From assembly GCF_000023125.1 (NCBI RefSeq), contig NC_013037.1, forward strand, positions 186,001 through 250,000: 64,000 nt of DNA, written 5' to 3'. This document shows positions 7,234 through 16,149 of the stretch, piece after piece. The translations under genes and the position numbers were made by a program. The DNA comes from Dyadobacter fermentans DSM 18053. Lineage in GTDB: Bacteria; Bacteroidota; Bacteroidia; Cytophagales; Spirosomataceae. Numbering within the stretch: position 1 is the first letter of the stretch; each line of letters starts with the position of its first letter. The notes under the pieces were generated by a model. It had not been told where the DNA came from and did no database searches. It saw only the letters and a list, made by a program, of their open reading frames with translations.

Positions 7234-8717
7234 TGAAAGACATTCAGATACATATTCCCGGAAAAAGCAGTGAGGGGCTGAGCCGCGTGGAAAAGCTGCG
7301 GGCGCTGTTCGACCGCCGACTGGCGGGGCTTCTTGTGCTGCTGCTGATTTCGCTGGCATTCGGTGCGCTCATCGCCTACCAGGGCATTCTCGCCGGGGCG
7401 GGCATTCTGGGGCTGATGTTCGGTCCGCCGGTGGTGTACTGCATTGTAGCGTTTCCGGAATTTGGCATTACCGTGTTGCTGATGCTCGCCTACCTGCTGT
7501 TTTTCGTGGGCCGGCTGGGCGTTAACTTCCCGCTCGGCACCGTCATGGATGGCATCCAGGGGCTGCTCATCCTCGGATTTTTCATCCACCAGAAGCGCCG
7601 TTCCGACTGGAAGATATTCAAAGGGCCGATCAGCGTCATGATCCTCATCTGGATCGCCTACAACCTGATGCAGGTCGCTAATCCATCGGCCGAGTCGCGG
7701 CTGGCGTGGGTGTACACCATTCGCGCGGTGGCGATCGTGATGCTTACCTACTTTGTATTCATGTACCAGATCCGCACGATCAGCTTCCTGCGGTTCCTGA
7801 TCAAATTATGGCTCGGGCTGGCGCTGTTTGCGGCGCTGTACGCCTACAAGCAGGAATATATCGGTTTCTCGGCGGCCGAGGATGCCTGGCTCAACTCGGA
7901 GGGCGTTGCCGACCTGCTCTTTATCGCCGGGCATTGGCGTAAATTCTCCATTTTCTCGGACCCGGTGGCGTTTTCCTATAACATGGTGGTGGCCGCGATT
8001 ATCTGCATTGCCTTGCTCACTTTCGTGAAAGAAACCTGGAAAAAAGCGGTACTGGTAATCATGCTGCTGCTATTCTTTTCTTCCATGCTTTTTTCGGGCA
8101 CCCGCGGGGCATATGTGCTCATACCGGCGGCGATGGTGCTTTTTGTGATTTTGCGGATAAACAGGCAGGTGCTGATATTTACCGGGGTAGCCGGGTTGTT
8201 CTTCCTTTTCCTCGTTTTTGTCCCCACCACCGATTCGAACATCGTCCGTTTCCAGACAGCCTTCAAACCGAACGACGACATTTCGTTCCAGGCCCGTAAA
8301 AACAATCAGAAACGCATCCAGCCGTACATCCTGACGCACCCGATCGGAGGCGGGCTGGGAGCCACCGGAGCCTGGGGGCAGCGCTTTGCCCCGCAGTCAT
8401 ACCTCGCCAACTTCCCGCCCGACAGCGGTTATGTCCGCATTGCGGTGGAGCTGGGCTGGGTGGGCTTGTTTCTATTCTGCCTGCTGATGTTTTTTATATT
8501 GAGAGAGGGGATCAATAACTATTTCCTGATCCAAAACCCCGAACTGAAAACCTATTGCCTGGCGATGCTTTTAGTGGTGTTCGCTTACAACGTGGGCAAT
8601 TATCCGCAGGAAGCGCTGGTCCAGTTTCCTTCCAACATTTATTTCTACCTCGCAGCCGCGATCATCAATATCACACGCATCATCGACGAACGGGAGCGGA
8701 GGACGGTAAATGCATAA
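7233..8717 (+). CDS. O-antigen polymerase/ligase family protein (Wzy/WaaL-like)
   Basis: A 494-residue polytopic protein with about ten to twelve membrane helices. A signature near residue 287 ('MLFSGTRGAYVLIPA') and a large periplasmic segment with 'GGGLGATGAW' and 'PDSGYVRIAVELGWVGLFLF' are typical of the O-antigen ligase/polymerase superfamily. In this locus it most likely polymerises flipped repeat units in a Wzx/Wzy pathway. Translation starts at a GTG that overlaps the stop of the 48-residue gene. Polymerase and ligase members of the family cannot be told apart reliably from sequence; the presence of Wzx and Wzc partners favours polymerase. Confidence 0.85.
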   Translation: MKDIQIHIPGKSSEGLSRVEKLRALFDRRLAGLLVLLLISLAFGALIAYQGILAGAGILGLMFGPPVVYCIVAFPEFGITVLLMLAYLLFFVGRLGVNFPLGTVMDGIQGLLILGFFIHQKRRSDWKIFKGPISVMILIWIAYNLMQVANPSAESRLAWVYTIRAVAIVMLTYFVFMYQIRTISFLRFLIKLWLGLALFAALYAYKQEYIGFSAAEDAWLNSEGVADLLFIAGHWRKFSIFSDPVAFSYNMVVAAIICIALLTFVKETWKKAVLVIMLLLFFSSMLFSGTRGAYVLIPAAMVLFVILRINRQVLIFTGVAGLFFLFLVFVPTTDSNIVRFQTAFKPNDDISFQARKNNQKRIQPYILTHPIGGGLGATGAWGQRFAPQSYLANFPPDSGYVRIAVELGWVGLFLFCLLMFFILREGINNYFLIQNPELKTYCLAMLLVVFAYNVGNYPQEALVQFPSNIYFYLAAAIINITRIIDERERRTVNA

Positions 8718-8728
8718 TTACCCAGCGT

Positions 8729-9613
8729 ATGAAAATAGCTCACCTGATACTGGCGCACGCCGCACCGGCCCAACTATCGAAGCTGATCGGCGCACTTGCT
8801 CATCAAGACGCTTATGTATTTGTTCACCTCGACCAAAAGGCTGACCTGAGTGCATTCGGTTTCTTGTTGGAAAGTAAAAATGTGGTGCTCGTACCTGCAC
8901 GCATTCGTGTGGGCTGGGGCGCTTACAGCATTGTGGAAGCGACATTGCAGGGTTTCAGGGCCATTGCGCACTCCGGCATCCATTTCGATTACGTTAATCT
9001 GCTCAGCGGCGCCGATTACCCTTTGAAATCCGCCGGCGAAATCCATGACTTTTTCAGCCGGAACAACGGGCATAATTTTATGGAATACCATCGGGTGTCC
9101 GACGAATGGACGGAAGCCATTCCTCGCCTCACCGGTTATCACCTGACCAACTATCAGTTTCCGGGCAAACATCTGGCGGAGAAATGGCTGAACAAACTGC
9201 TTCCCGCACGCACGATGCCAGCCGGACTTGAAGCGGTGGGACGCTCGCAATGGATGACCCTCACGATGGACGCGGTGCAGTACATCCTGGCGTATCTGGA
9301 CGACCATCCCGAGGTGATAAGGTATTTCAAGCTCACCTGGGCCCCGGATGAGATAATTTTTCAAACTATTTTGTATAATTCACCATTCCGTTCTTCGCTC
9401 GTTAACGATAATTTGAGGTATATTGACTGGTCGAAAGGCGGGGCAAGCCCGAAAGTGCTGACGGAAGAGGACTTTGACAGATTATCGGATTCGGGGAAGC
9501 TGTTTGCAAGGAAGTTTGACCTGGCGCAATTCCCGACGGTACTTAGCAAGCTGGACAGAAAATTCGGAATCACTAATTATAAAGCGAGTCTCAACGGAGG
9601 TGGGAAGTTATAA
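8729..9613 (+). CDS. GT14 beta-1,6-N-acetylglucosaminyltransferase-like enzyme
   Basis: 294 residues starting at 'MKIAHLILAHAAPAQLSKL', the standard opening of bacterial Core-2/I-branching (GT14, Branch family) enzymes. 'YVFVHLDQKAD' near residue 33 and 'INLLSGADYPLKS'-like 'VNLLSGADYPLKSAGEI' near 92 are family hallmarks, and 'TWAPDEIIFQTIL' near 210 carries the likely catalytic acidic residues. Eukaryotic relatives add GlcNAc branches; bacterial ones occur in polysaccharide loci with uncertain donors. A longer frame beginning at 8555 overlaps the polymerase out of frame and was rejected. Confidence 0.85.
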   Translation: MKIAHLILAHAAPAQLSKLIGALAHQDAYVFVHLDQKADLSAFGFLLESKNVVLVPARIRVGWGAYSIVEATLQGFRAIAHSGIHFDYVNLLSGADYPLKSAGEIHDFFSRNNGHNFMEYHRVSDEWTEAIPRLTGYHLTNYQFPGKHLAEKWLNKLLPARTMPAGLEAVGRSQWMTLTMDAVQYILAYLDDHPEVIRYFKLTWAPDEIIFQTILYNSPFRSSLVNDNLRYIDWSKGGASPKVLTEEDFDRLSDSGKLFARKFDLAQFPTVLSKLDRKFGITNYKASLNGGGKL

Positions 9614-9637
9614 ACAACCCACATTAGCCACAGCAAC

Positions 9638-10822
9638 ATGGATATTGTCATTACGGGACAGCAGGCCTGGGATGTAGAAATCGGGAGTAACTGTAAAAAC
9701 ATCGCCCTGGAATTCAGCAAGAATCACAGGGTGCTGTACGTCAATTCCCCGCTCGACCGCGTCAGTTTGCTCAAAAATGGCGATGATCCCAAAATCGCGA
9801 AACGCCGGGATGTTGTACACGGCAAAGCCGCGGGGCTGGAAAAGGTCCAGGATAACCTCTGGGTACTCTACCCCGACAAGATGATCGAGTCGATCAACTG
9901 GCTGCCGGAGATGCTTTTCGATATTTTAAATAAGAGAAATAACCAGCTTTTTGCGGGCTCGATAGCGCGGGCCGCCAAGCACCTTGGGTTCAGGGATTAT
10001 GTTCATTTCAACGACAATGACATGTTCCGGAGCTTTTTTCTCAAAGACCTGCTCCAACCGCGCCTTTCCATTTATTATTCGCGGGATTACATGCTGGCTG
10101 TGGACTACTGGCGCAAGCATGGCGCCCGCGTAGAGCCGGCCCTGATCGCCAAAAGCGACCTTTGCGTAGCGAATTCCACCTATTTAGCCCAATATTGCGG
10201 CAGATACAACCCGCATTCCTATTATGTAGGGCAAGGCTGCGACCTCGACATTTTTATGGCAGGCAACGAAGCTCCCGAGCCCGCGGATATCAGCAGCGTA
10301 AAACGCCCGCGCATCGGGTATGTGGGCGCATTGCAGAGCATTCGCCTCGATATGGAACTGCTGCATTACATTGCCGAAACCCGGCCCGAATGGAGCATTG
10401 TGCTCATCGGGCCGGAGGATAACGAGTTCCTGCAGAGCAATCTGCACCAGCTGCCCAACGTCATTTTCACCGGCTCGCGCAATATCGCCGACCTGCCGGC
10501 ATACATCAATTCGTTCGACGTGTGCGTGAACCCGCAACTTCTCAACGAGGTCACGATCGGCAATTATCCCAGGAAAATAGACGAGTACCTGGCCGTTGGC
10601 AAGCCGGTAGTAGCCACCGCCACCGACGCCATGAGCGTTTTCGCCGAACATGTGTATCTGGGCAAAAGCAAAGAAGACTATGTGGAGCTGATCGAACTCG
10701 CATTACGTGAAAACTCCGGCGAGCGCACAGCGGCCCGCCGGTCGTTCGCCAGCTCGCACACGTGGGAAAACAGTGTCAGGGAAATTTACAAGGCCATCAG
10801 CACCGTCGGCGGCAGCCTTTGA
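9638..10822 (+). CDS. GT4-like glycosyltransferase (GT-B fold)
   Basis: 394 residues with two Rossmann-like halves. The C-terminal half shows 'RPRIGYVGALQSI', 'WSIVLIGPEDN', 'NVIFTGSRNIADLPAYINSFDVCVNPQ' and 'RKIDEYLAVGKPVVATAT', the order and spacing expected of GT4-type retaining transferases, with the donor-binding acidic residue in 'KIDEYLA'. It would act in the cytoplasm on the lipid-linked repeat unit. It is similar in layout to the gene at 20697 ('YLGAIERR', 'FEYLGAGKPVV'), suggesting two related steps or an old duplication. It ends only 8 bases from the convergent histidine kinase gene. Confidence 0.87.
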   Translation: MDIVITGQQAWDVEIGSNCKNIALEFSKNHRVLYVNSPLDRVSLLKNGDDPKIAKRRDVVHGKAAGLEKVQDNLWVLYPDKMIESINWLPEMLFDILNKRNNQLFAGSIARAAKHLGFRDYVHFNDNDMFRSFFLKDLLQPRLSIYYSRDYMLAVDYWRKHGARVEPALIAKSDLCVANSTYLAQYCGRYNPHSYYVGQGCDLDIFMAGNEAPEPADISSVKRPRIGYVGALQSIRLDMELLHYIAETRPEWSIVLIGPEDNEFLQSNLHQLPNVIFTGSRNIADLPAYINSFDVCVNPQLLNEVTIGNYPRKIDEYLAVGKPVVATATDAMSVFAEHVYLGKSKEDYVELIELALRENSGERTAARRSFASSHTWENSVREIYKAISTVGGSL

Positions 10823-10830
10823 GCGATACT

Positions 10831-13437
10831 TTACAGGTTTTTCAGCTGCGATAATCCCGTTTCCGATTCAGCTTTCAATTCCACCAGCTTCTGGTTAAGG
10901 CCGCTGTTCCAGTTGCCTTGTTTCAGGGTAGCTTCCAGCTCCTTGTATTGATTGGCGGTATTGAGCAATCCCACGGAAAACAGTGAAGATCGGAATTTGT
11001 GAATGGCCTGGCGCAGCTTTTCGAGGTCGTTGGCCAGTGACGCGTCGGCAATGTTCATCAGTTGAATTTTGCTGTCTTTTTCGAAAAGGGCGATCAGCTC
11101 GTCGCGCAATTCCTGGTCGCCGCCGGTAATTTCGGTGAGGTAGTCGAGATTCAGGATCGTGTCTGTCATTTTAGCAGGGGAGGGTTGTTGAGTAAATTCT
11201 TTGGGTTGTGCTTCGTAATTCTCTTTGTTTCCAAGATGTGCAATGGTATATAAAAGTTCACTTTCCTTAAAAGGTTTCGAAATATAGCTGTTGGCGCCGA
11301 TACTCAGGCATTCTTCTTTCTCTCCGACCATCGCGTGGGCGGTCATGGTGATGATCGGAATGGTGCTCGAAACCGTGCGGCGGATTTCCTTGATGGCCGT
11401 GTAGCCGTCCATGACGGGCATTTGAATGTCCATCAAAACGAGGTCGAATGTTTCCTCCCGAAGCCGGTCGAGCGCTTCCTGGCCGTTGTTCACGATCGTC
11501 AGCGGGATATTCAGCCGTTCGAAAATCGCTTTCAGCAGCTTCTGGTTCAATGTATTGTCTTCTGCCGCGAGAATGCGCAGTGAGGTTACAGATGCGGTAA
11601 TGTCAATTTCTTTCTCAATGTCGTCATGCAGCCCGGCGTCGTTCACGATCCTGAAAGGGAAGTCCATGGTAAACACGGTTCCCTGCCCCAGCTCGCTTTC
11701 GAGGTTCAATGTGCCTTCGAATAGCTGAACAAGCGATTTTACGATGCTCAGTCCAAGGCCCGTGCCGCCGAATACCCGCGTAGTGCTTTCAGTGGCCTGC
11801 ACGAAGCGGTTAAACACCTCTTTGAGTTTGTCTTTTGGAATACCCACACCCGTGTCTTTCACCTCGAAACGGATGTTCTGGACGTCGTTCAGCGGCTCGC
11901 CGATCGGTGCTACGCGGAGTTTTACGCTGCCTTTCTCCGTGAATTTCACCGCATTGCCGCACACATTGAGCAATATCTGCGTTAGCCGCAATTTGTCTGT
12001 TTCGATAAATTCGGGCAATCCGTCGGCCAGCAGCGCTTCGTAAACAATGCCTTTTTCGACGGCGCGGTGGTGCATGATCGCCGAAATCTCGTCGGCCAGC
12101 TCGCGGATGGATACGGGCGCTTTTTCGAGATGGACCTGCCCGGCTTCGATTTTGGAAAAGTCGAGAATGTCGTTGATCAGTTCGAGCAGGTTTTTGCCCG
12201 CGTACTGAATGTAACCGACATATTCCTGGCTTTTCTGGTCGGTCACTTCTCCCATAAGCAGGTTGGTGAACCCGATGATCGCATTGAGCGGCGTCCGGAT
12301 CTCGTGGCTCACATTGGAAAGGAAAATGTCCTTCACCCGCACGGATTTCTCGGCCAGGCTCCGTGCTTTTTCCAGCGTCGCCTCGTAGTTGGCCCGCTCG
12401 GTAATGTCCCTGAAAACGGTAATCGCGCTCTTGATCCGGCCGTCGAGCCCGATCACCGGCTGCACGCTGGTTTCGAGGTGATAAATCTTATCGTTTTTCA
12501 CCAGGTCGATCTTGTTGCCGGTGAGTTTTTCGCCTTGCAATGCCCGCGCAACGGGTAGGGTGTCGGCCGAGAAGCGGACGTGGTACCGTGTCGGATCGAG
12601 GAGTTTGATGCGCGTCACCTGCTCTTCGAGCGTCGCGGGCCGCTCGCCGTCCACGCCCAGGATTTCCCGCCCCGATTCGTTGATCAGTTCAATTTTCCGT
12701 TCGCTATTGATCACCATCACACCGTCGGGAATGGCTTCCAGGTACTGGCTCACCGTCCGTTCCCTTTCCTTGATTTCATTTTGAAGCAGCCGCTGCTTGC
12801 GCTTGTCGAGGTTCAGGAAGATGATCGAGAGGATGGTGAGGATGAAGCCGACCGCCCCGGTGAGCAGGATAAACAGGATGGAATTCTGCTGCGTGTCCGA
12901 AACGAGCTTCCGGCGCTGGTCCAGGTTGTGGTTTTCGTAATCTTCGATCTGGTCGATCTTGGCCGTGAGCAGCTGGTTGAGCCTGATCCCTTCGCCTTCC
13001 TGGATTTTCGCAAATGCAGGCTCGCTGCCCTGGGTCCGGTAAATGCTGACGACATTCTGCGTGTAGGCGACGATCTGGCTCGAAATGCTCAGTAGTTCCT
13101 TCACGCGCCGCGTCTGCGTTTCGTCAGTTTTAACAAGGTTGAACAGCGTGTCGGTAATGCTCACGAGCTGGATCTTCTTGTTGTAGTTATCCGAAAGCAG
13201 TTCATTATCCTGCGTGATCAGATAACCGCGCATATTCGACTGAAAATCTTTGGTGACAAGCCCGAAATTAGCCGTCTGGTTCAGCACGCCGATCGTCACA
13301 TTGAGGCGCTCGTTGTTGAGCGAAAGGTCGCGGACGTTCTTGTAGGTGAAATACTGGGAGCCGAAAATCAATGCCAATCCCAGGTAAATACTGGCATAAT
13401 ACCATCTGAATGAGTCAGTTGTCAGGCGGGTCGGCAT
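10831..13437 (-). CDS. Hybrid histidine kinase: CHASE3, PAS, HisKA, HATPase, REC and Hpt
   Basis: 868 residues. A first membrane helix (about 13-32) and a CHASE3-like sensor (35-180) are followed by a second helix (187-210), a PAS domain (225-345) and HisKA with H378 in 'SNVSHEIRTPLN'. HATPase has N491/N495 and 'GTGLGLSI'; the receiver has D670 in 'VLMDIQMP' and K721; the C-terminal Hpt has H813 in 'AIHKFRSS'. It can therefore carry out a full internal phosphorelay, with the Hpt passing phosphate on to a separate receiver such as the one at 696. CHASE3 domains sense unknown periplasmic signals. It lies antisense inside the polysaccharide locus, so control of this locus is a fair inference but unproven. 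Confidence 0.93.
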   Translation of the reverse strand: MPTRLTTDSFRWYYASIYLGLALIFGSQYFTYKNVRDLSLNNERLNVTIGVLNQTANFGLVTKDFQSNMRGYLITQDNELLSDNYNKKIQLVSITDTLFNLVKTDETQTRRVKELLSISSQIVAYTQNVVSIYRTQGSEPAFAKIQEGEGIRLNQLLTAKIDQIEDYENHNLDQRRKLVSDTQQNSILFILLTGAVGFILTILSIIFLNLDKRKQRLLQNEIKERERTVSQYLEAIPDGVMVINSERKIELINESGREILGVDGERPATLEEQVTRIKLLDPTRYHVRFSADTLPVARALQGEKLTGNKIDLVKNDKIYHLETSVQPVIGLDGRIKSAITVFRDITERANYEATLEKARSLAEKSVRVKDIFLSNVSHEIRTPLNAIIGFTNLLMGEVTDQKSQEYVGYIQYAGKNLLELINDILDFSKIEAGQVHLEKAPVSIRELADEISAIMHHRAVEKGIVYEALLADGLPEFIETDKLRLTQILLNVCGNAVKFTEKGSVKLRVAPIGEPLNDVQNIRFEVKDTGVGIPKDKLKEVFNRFVQATESTTRVFGGTGLGLSIVKSLVQLFEGTLNLESELGQGTVFTMDFPFRIVNDAGLHDDIEKEIDITASVTSLRILAAEDNTLNQKLLKAIFERLNIPLTIVNNGQEALDRLREETFDLVLMDIQMPVMDGYTAIKEIRRTVSSTIPIITMTAHAMVGEKEECLSIGANSYISKPFKESELLYTIAHLGNKENYEAQPKEFTQQPSPAKMTDTILNLDYLTEITGGDQELRDELIALFEKDSKIQLMNIADASLANDLEKLRQAIHKFRSSLFSVGLLNTANQYKELEATLKQGNWNSGLNQKLVELKAESETGLSQLKNL

Positions 13438-13498
13438 GTTTCTGGGGCGGAATCGTTGGGTTTAATGGCACCAAGATCGGAATAAACCGAGACTATAT

Positions 13499-14266
13499 TC
13501 AGGTCAGATAGTCAAAATTAAATTTCACGTGCCGGTAAAGGTCCCGGATTTGCTTCACAGGAAACCGGTCCGTCTGCCGCCAGTTCTCGCGGGACATGGT
13601 ACTGGGCTCGGACTCTGAGTTTTTTTGTTCGAACAACCCCTTGAAATCTTTGTAGAACCAGGCCTTGCCATTGTTTTTCAGGAAAGACATCATCATCCGG
13701 TATTCGGTGATGTCGCCCTTCTGGCCTTCCACATACCTTCCGAATTTGGTAAAAAAGGTACTCCTGCGCAGGTGCGGGTGGTCGCTGTACGCGTAGAATT
13801 TGCGGTAGCCCGGTTTCCAGAGTGCGAAATCCATTTCGTAGAACCCATTGCGCGGATTTTTCAGGTAGGGATATTCAAAATAGGCGTAAAACCGCACCAC
13901 ATCGGTTTGCGGTTGCTCATGCATAATGTCCACCGCCTGGCTGAAACGCTCGGGAAAAATGGCGGCCGGCGTGAAATCCTCCTGTACATACAATGTGAGC
14001 GGGGTTTGCACGGCATCCTGGCCCTTGTTGATGTTGTTGCCCAGGCCCCGGTTCTGCGGCGTGGTAATGAGCCTGAATTCATGCTTTTTCTGCAATTGGA
14101 GCAGGTAGTCAATGTGCTCGGGCTTGCTGCCGTCGTCGGACACCACAATGTCGCCGAAACGGCAATGCAGCCCCTCGAACGAAAGAAGCAGGTTTTCCAG
14201 CGACTGGCTTCGGTTGTAATGCGTGATGAGGAGCGTCACTTCCTCGAAGAAATATTCCTTGTTCAT
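13499..14266 (-). CDS. Family 2 glycosyltransferase, twin copy A
   Basis: A 255-residue GT-A enzyme. 'TLLITHYNRSQSLENLLLSF' opens the fold, 'DIVVSDDGSKPEH' holds the donor-binding aspartates, and 'RGLGNNINKGQDAVQTPLTLYVQEDF' supplies the metal site region. It shares many long blocks with the next gene (14282-15058), including 'YSDHPHLRRSTF', 'KFGRY.EG.KGD.TEY' and a tail with 'EPSTM.R..W', so the two are tandem duplicates. Neither has membrane helices. They face the opposite way to the export genes, in one unit with the GT2 at 15070, and lie downstream of it. Confidence 0.87.
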   Translation of the reverse strand: MNKEYFFEEVTLLITHYNRSQSLENLLLSFEGLHCRFGDIVVSDDGSKPEHIDYLLQLQKKHEFRLITTPQNRGLGNNINKGQDAVQTPLTLYVQEDFTPAAIFPERFSQAVDIMHEQPQTDVVRFYAYFEYPYLKNPRNGFYEMDFALWKPGYRKFYAYSDHPHLRRSTFFTKFGRYVEGQKGDITEYRMMMSFLKNNGKAWFYKDFKGLFEQKNSESEPSTMSRENWRQTDRFPVKQIRDLYRHVKFNFDYLT

Positions 14267-14281
14267 GCGTATCGGTGCGGT

Positions 14282-15058
14282 CTATTTCATGAAAACCAGG
14301 TCCAGGGTATTTTTCAGCCACCGGTAGCGCAGGTACCCGAGCCGGGCCAGCCTGATCACCGGGTTTTCGCTCAGCTTCCAGTCGGCACGTTCCATGGTAC
14401 TGGGCTCGTCGGAAGAGTTTTTTTGGTAAAATAATTTGGTAAACTCATTGAAAAACAGTCCTTTTCCTTTTTTCTGCAAAAAGCTCACCGCCATTTTGTA
14501 CTCGGTGAGGTCGCCCTTGATACCTTCGGGATAGCGGCCGAATTTTTGCAGGAATGTGCTCCGGCGCAAATGCGGATGGTCGCTGTAATAGTAGAATTTC
14601 AGGTGATTCATGTCCCAGAACCGGTACACCATTTCGGAATAACCCTTCTGAAATGGTTTCAGGGTAGGATAGGCAAAGTAGGCATAGAAACGCACAATGT
14701 CCCATTTCGGGTCTTCTCGCATGAATGTGACCGCGTCTTTGAAATGTTCGGGGAAAATGTCGGACGGCTGGAAATCCTCCTGCACATACAGGGTGTACTC
14801 CGATCGCACGGCGTCCTGACCTTTGTTGATATTGTTGCCTAGGCCCCGGTTTTTGGGAGTGGTAATGAGCCGGAAATGGAACCGGTTGGTGAGCGCTTTC
14901 ACCTGGTCGAGGTGTTCGGGCTTGCTGCCGTCGTCGGACACCACGATGTCGGCAAACCGGCAGCCCAGCGACTCGAAAGTCGCCAGCAGTCGTTCCAGGG
15001 AGCCGCTGCGGTTATAATGGGTGATCAGTAATGTTGTATCGGGAAAGTGGTGCTGCAT
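14282..15058 (-). CDS. Family 2 glycosyltransferase, twin copy B
   Basis: A 258-residue GT-A enzyme, tandem twin of the gene at 13499. It keeps the same fold markers: 'TLLITHYNRSGSLERLLATF', 'DIVVSDDGSKPEH', 'RGLGNNINKGQDAV' and 'LYVQEDFQPSD'. The two differ most in the last 40 residues, where copy B ends in a basic, hydrophobic stretch ('VIRLARLGYLRYRWLKNTLDLVF') that could associate with the membrane. After duplication the pair may add two different sugars, or the same sugar at two places. Gaps of 15 bases to copy A and 11 to the next gene indicate one transcript. Confidence 0.87.
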   Translation of the reverse strand: MQHHFPDTTLLITHYNRSGSLERLLATFESLGCRFADIVVSDDGSKPEHLDQVKALTNRFHFRLITTPKNRGLGNNINKGQDAVRSEYTLYVQEDFQPSDIFPEHFKDAVTFMREDPKWDIVRFYAYFAYPTLKPFQKGYSEMVYRFWDMNHLKFYYYSDHPHLRRSTFLQKFGRYPEGIKGDLTEYKMAVSFLQKKGKGLFFNEFTKLFYQKNSSDEPSTMERADWKLSENPVIRLARLGYLRYRWLKNTLDLVFMK

Positions 15059-15069
15059 AATGCCTGGAA

Positions 15070-15936
15070 TTACGAAAGATAGTCGCGCATGCCCTGCAAC
15101 TGGCGTTTGGCCCGGTTGAAGAAGGCTTTGGAAATGCTGCCGTCGTCGAGCAGGCGGCGGGGCGAGGTGAAAACCGTTGCTTTGGAGCTGGTTACCTGTT
15201 GCAGGTCACCTTCTTTTTTGAGGTTGAGGGCCATCCGGCCATCTTCCGCCTCGTTCTGGAAATCGCTGCCGACGATGTTGGCATAAATGCGCTGGCCGCT
15301 GACTTTGAAACCGCCCGTGCGGCGCCCCACTTCCGTCACGAAGCCCATGTTGAAGCCGTAGACATTGAGGTACTCGCGGTTTTTCTTGCGTATCTGGATC
15401 ATCAGGCCCGCAAATTTTTCGTAAAACCACAGCCCGAGCCGTCCCTGGCCGTCGGGCGGGATGAATGCGTAATTCCCGTAAACGCCGGTAACGCGCGCGT
15501 TTTTGGCCATGGGCTCCACCATGAGGTCGATCCAGTCGGGTGGGTAAAAAGTATCGGAATCGGCGCAGAGGTGGAACTTGCCGCGGGCATTATCGAGGCC
15601 CATCTGGCGGGCGAAGGGCGTTCCCTGCACGGTTTGCAGGTAATTGCGCACCCCGAGCTTGTCGAGCACATTCTGTGTGCCGTCGGTGGAATTGTTGTTC
15701 ACCACCACGATCTCTACATTATACCGGGTGCGGCTGGCGGAAAGCGACGAGAGCGTCCGGTAAATATTATTTTCTTCGTTCCAGGCGGGGATTACCACCG
15801 ACACGTCGGGGGTTTCGTGCTTAAAACGGCTGATCCGTTCCCGCAGCGCCTGAATCTCGGCTTCCGTGAGGTCTTCGAATCGCTTGTTTGTAAAAAGGTG
15901 CGGCAAGATCCATTTAGGTAAACCCAATAAACTCAT
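15070..15936 (-). CDS. Family 2 glycosyltransferase
   Basis: 288 residues. After a basic N-terminus the GT-A domain opens with 'DVSVVIPAWNEENNIYRTLSSL', continues with 'IVVVNNNSTDGTQNVLDKL' and has a DxD-like 'LCADSDTFYPPDWI' near residue 130. No strong membrane helix is visible. It is the first gene of a three-gene minus-strand set of GT2 enzymes (15936 down to 13499) and diverges from the flippase gene at 16150 across a 213-base intergenic region. A TATTTTTG box on the minus strand at 16042-16035 could be its -7 element, but no -33 partner is clear. Confidence 0.87.
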   Translation of the reverse strand: MSLLGLPKWILPHLFTNKRFEDLTEAEIQALRERISRFKHETPDVSVVIPAWNEENNIYRTLSSLSASRTRYNVEIVVVNNNSTDGTQNVLDKLGVRNYLQTVQGTPFARQMGLDNARGKFHLCADSDTFYPPDWIDLMVEPMAKNARVTGVYGNYAFIPPDGQGRLGLWFYEKFAGLMIQIRKKNREYLNVYGFNMGFVTEVGRRTGGFKVSGQRIYANIVGSDFQNEAEDGRMALNLKKEGDLQQVTSSKATVFTSPRRLLDDGSISKAFFNRAKRQLQGMRDYLS

Positions 15937-16149
15937 AATCTGGCAATCAGTAGGTTTTGTACATCTTTACAATCAGGCGAACCCATGCGGCAGGGCAGTT
16001 GGGAGGAAAGTTAAAACAATATTCCTGCTTTGTGCAAAAATATTGTAAAATTACTTCGCATATTGCGTTTGGTTCCAACTTCGGTGCATTTGTCAAATGA
16101 ATTTTGGAAAAATAATTCGTATTGACCACCCCATCTTTTGCGCAACCTG

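Noticed and set aside
8555..8728. A 58-residue N-terminal extension of the GT14 enzyme
   Set aside because: It overlaps the end of the polymerase gene out of frame; the family-typical start is the ATG at 8729.
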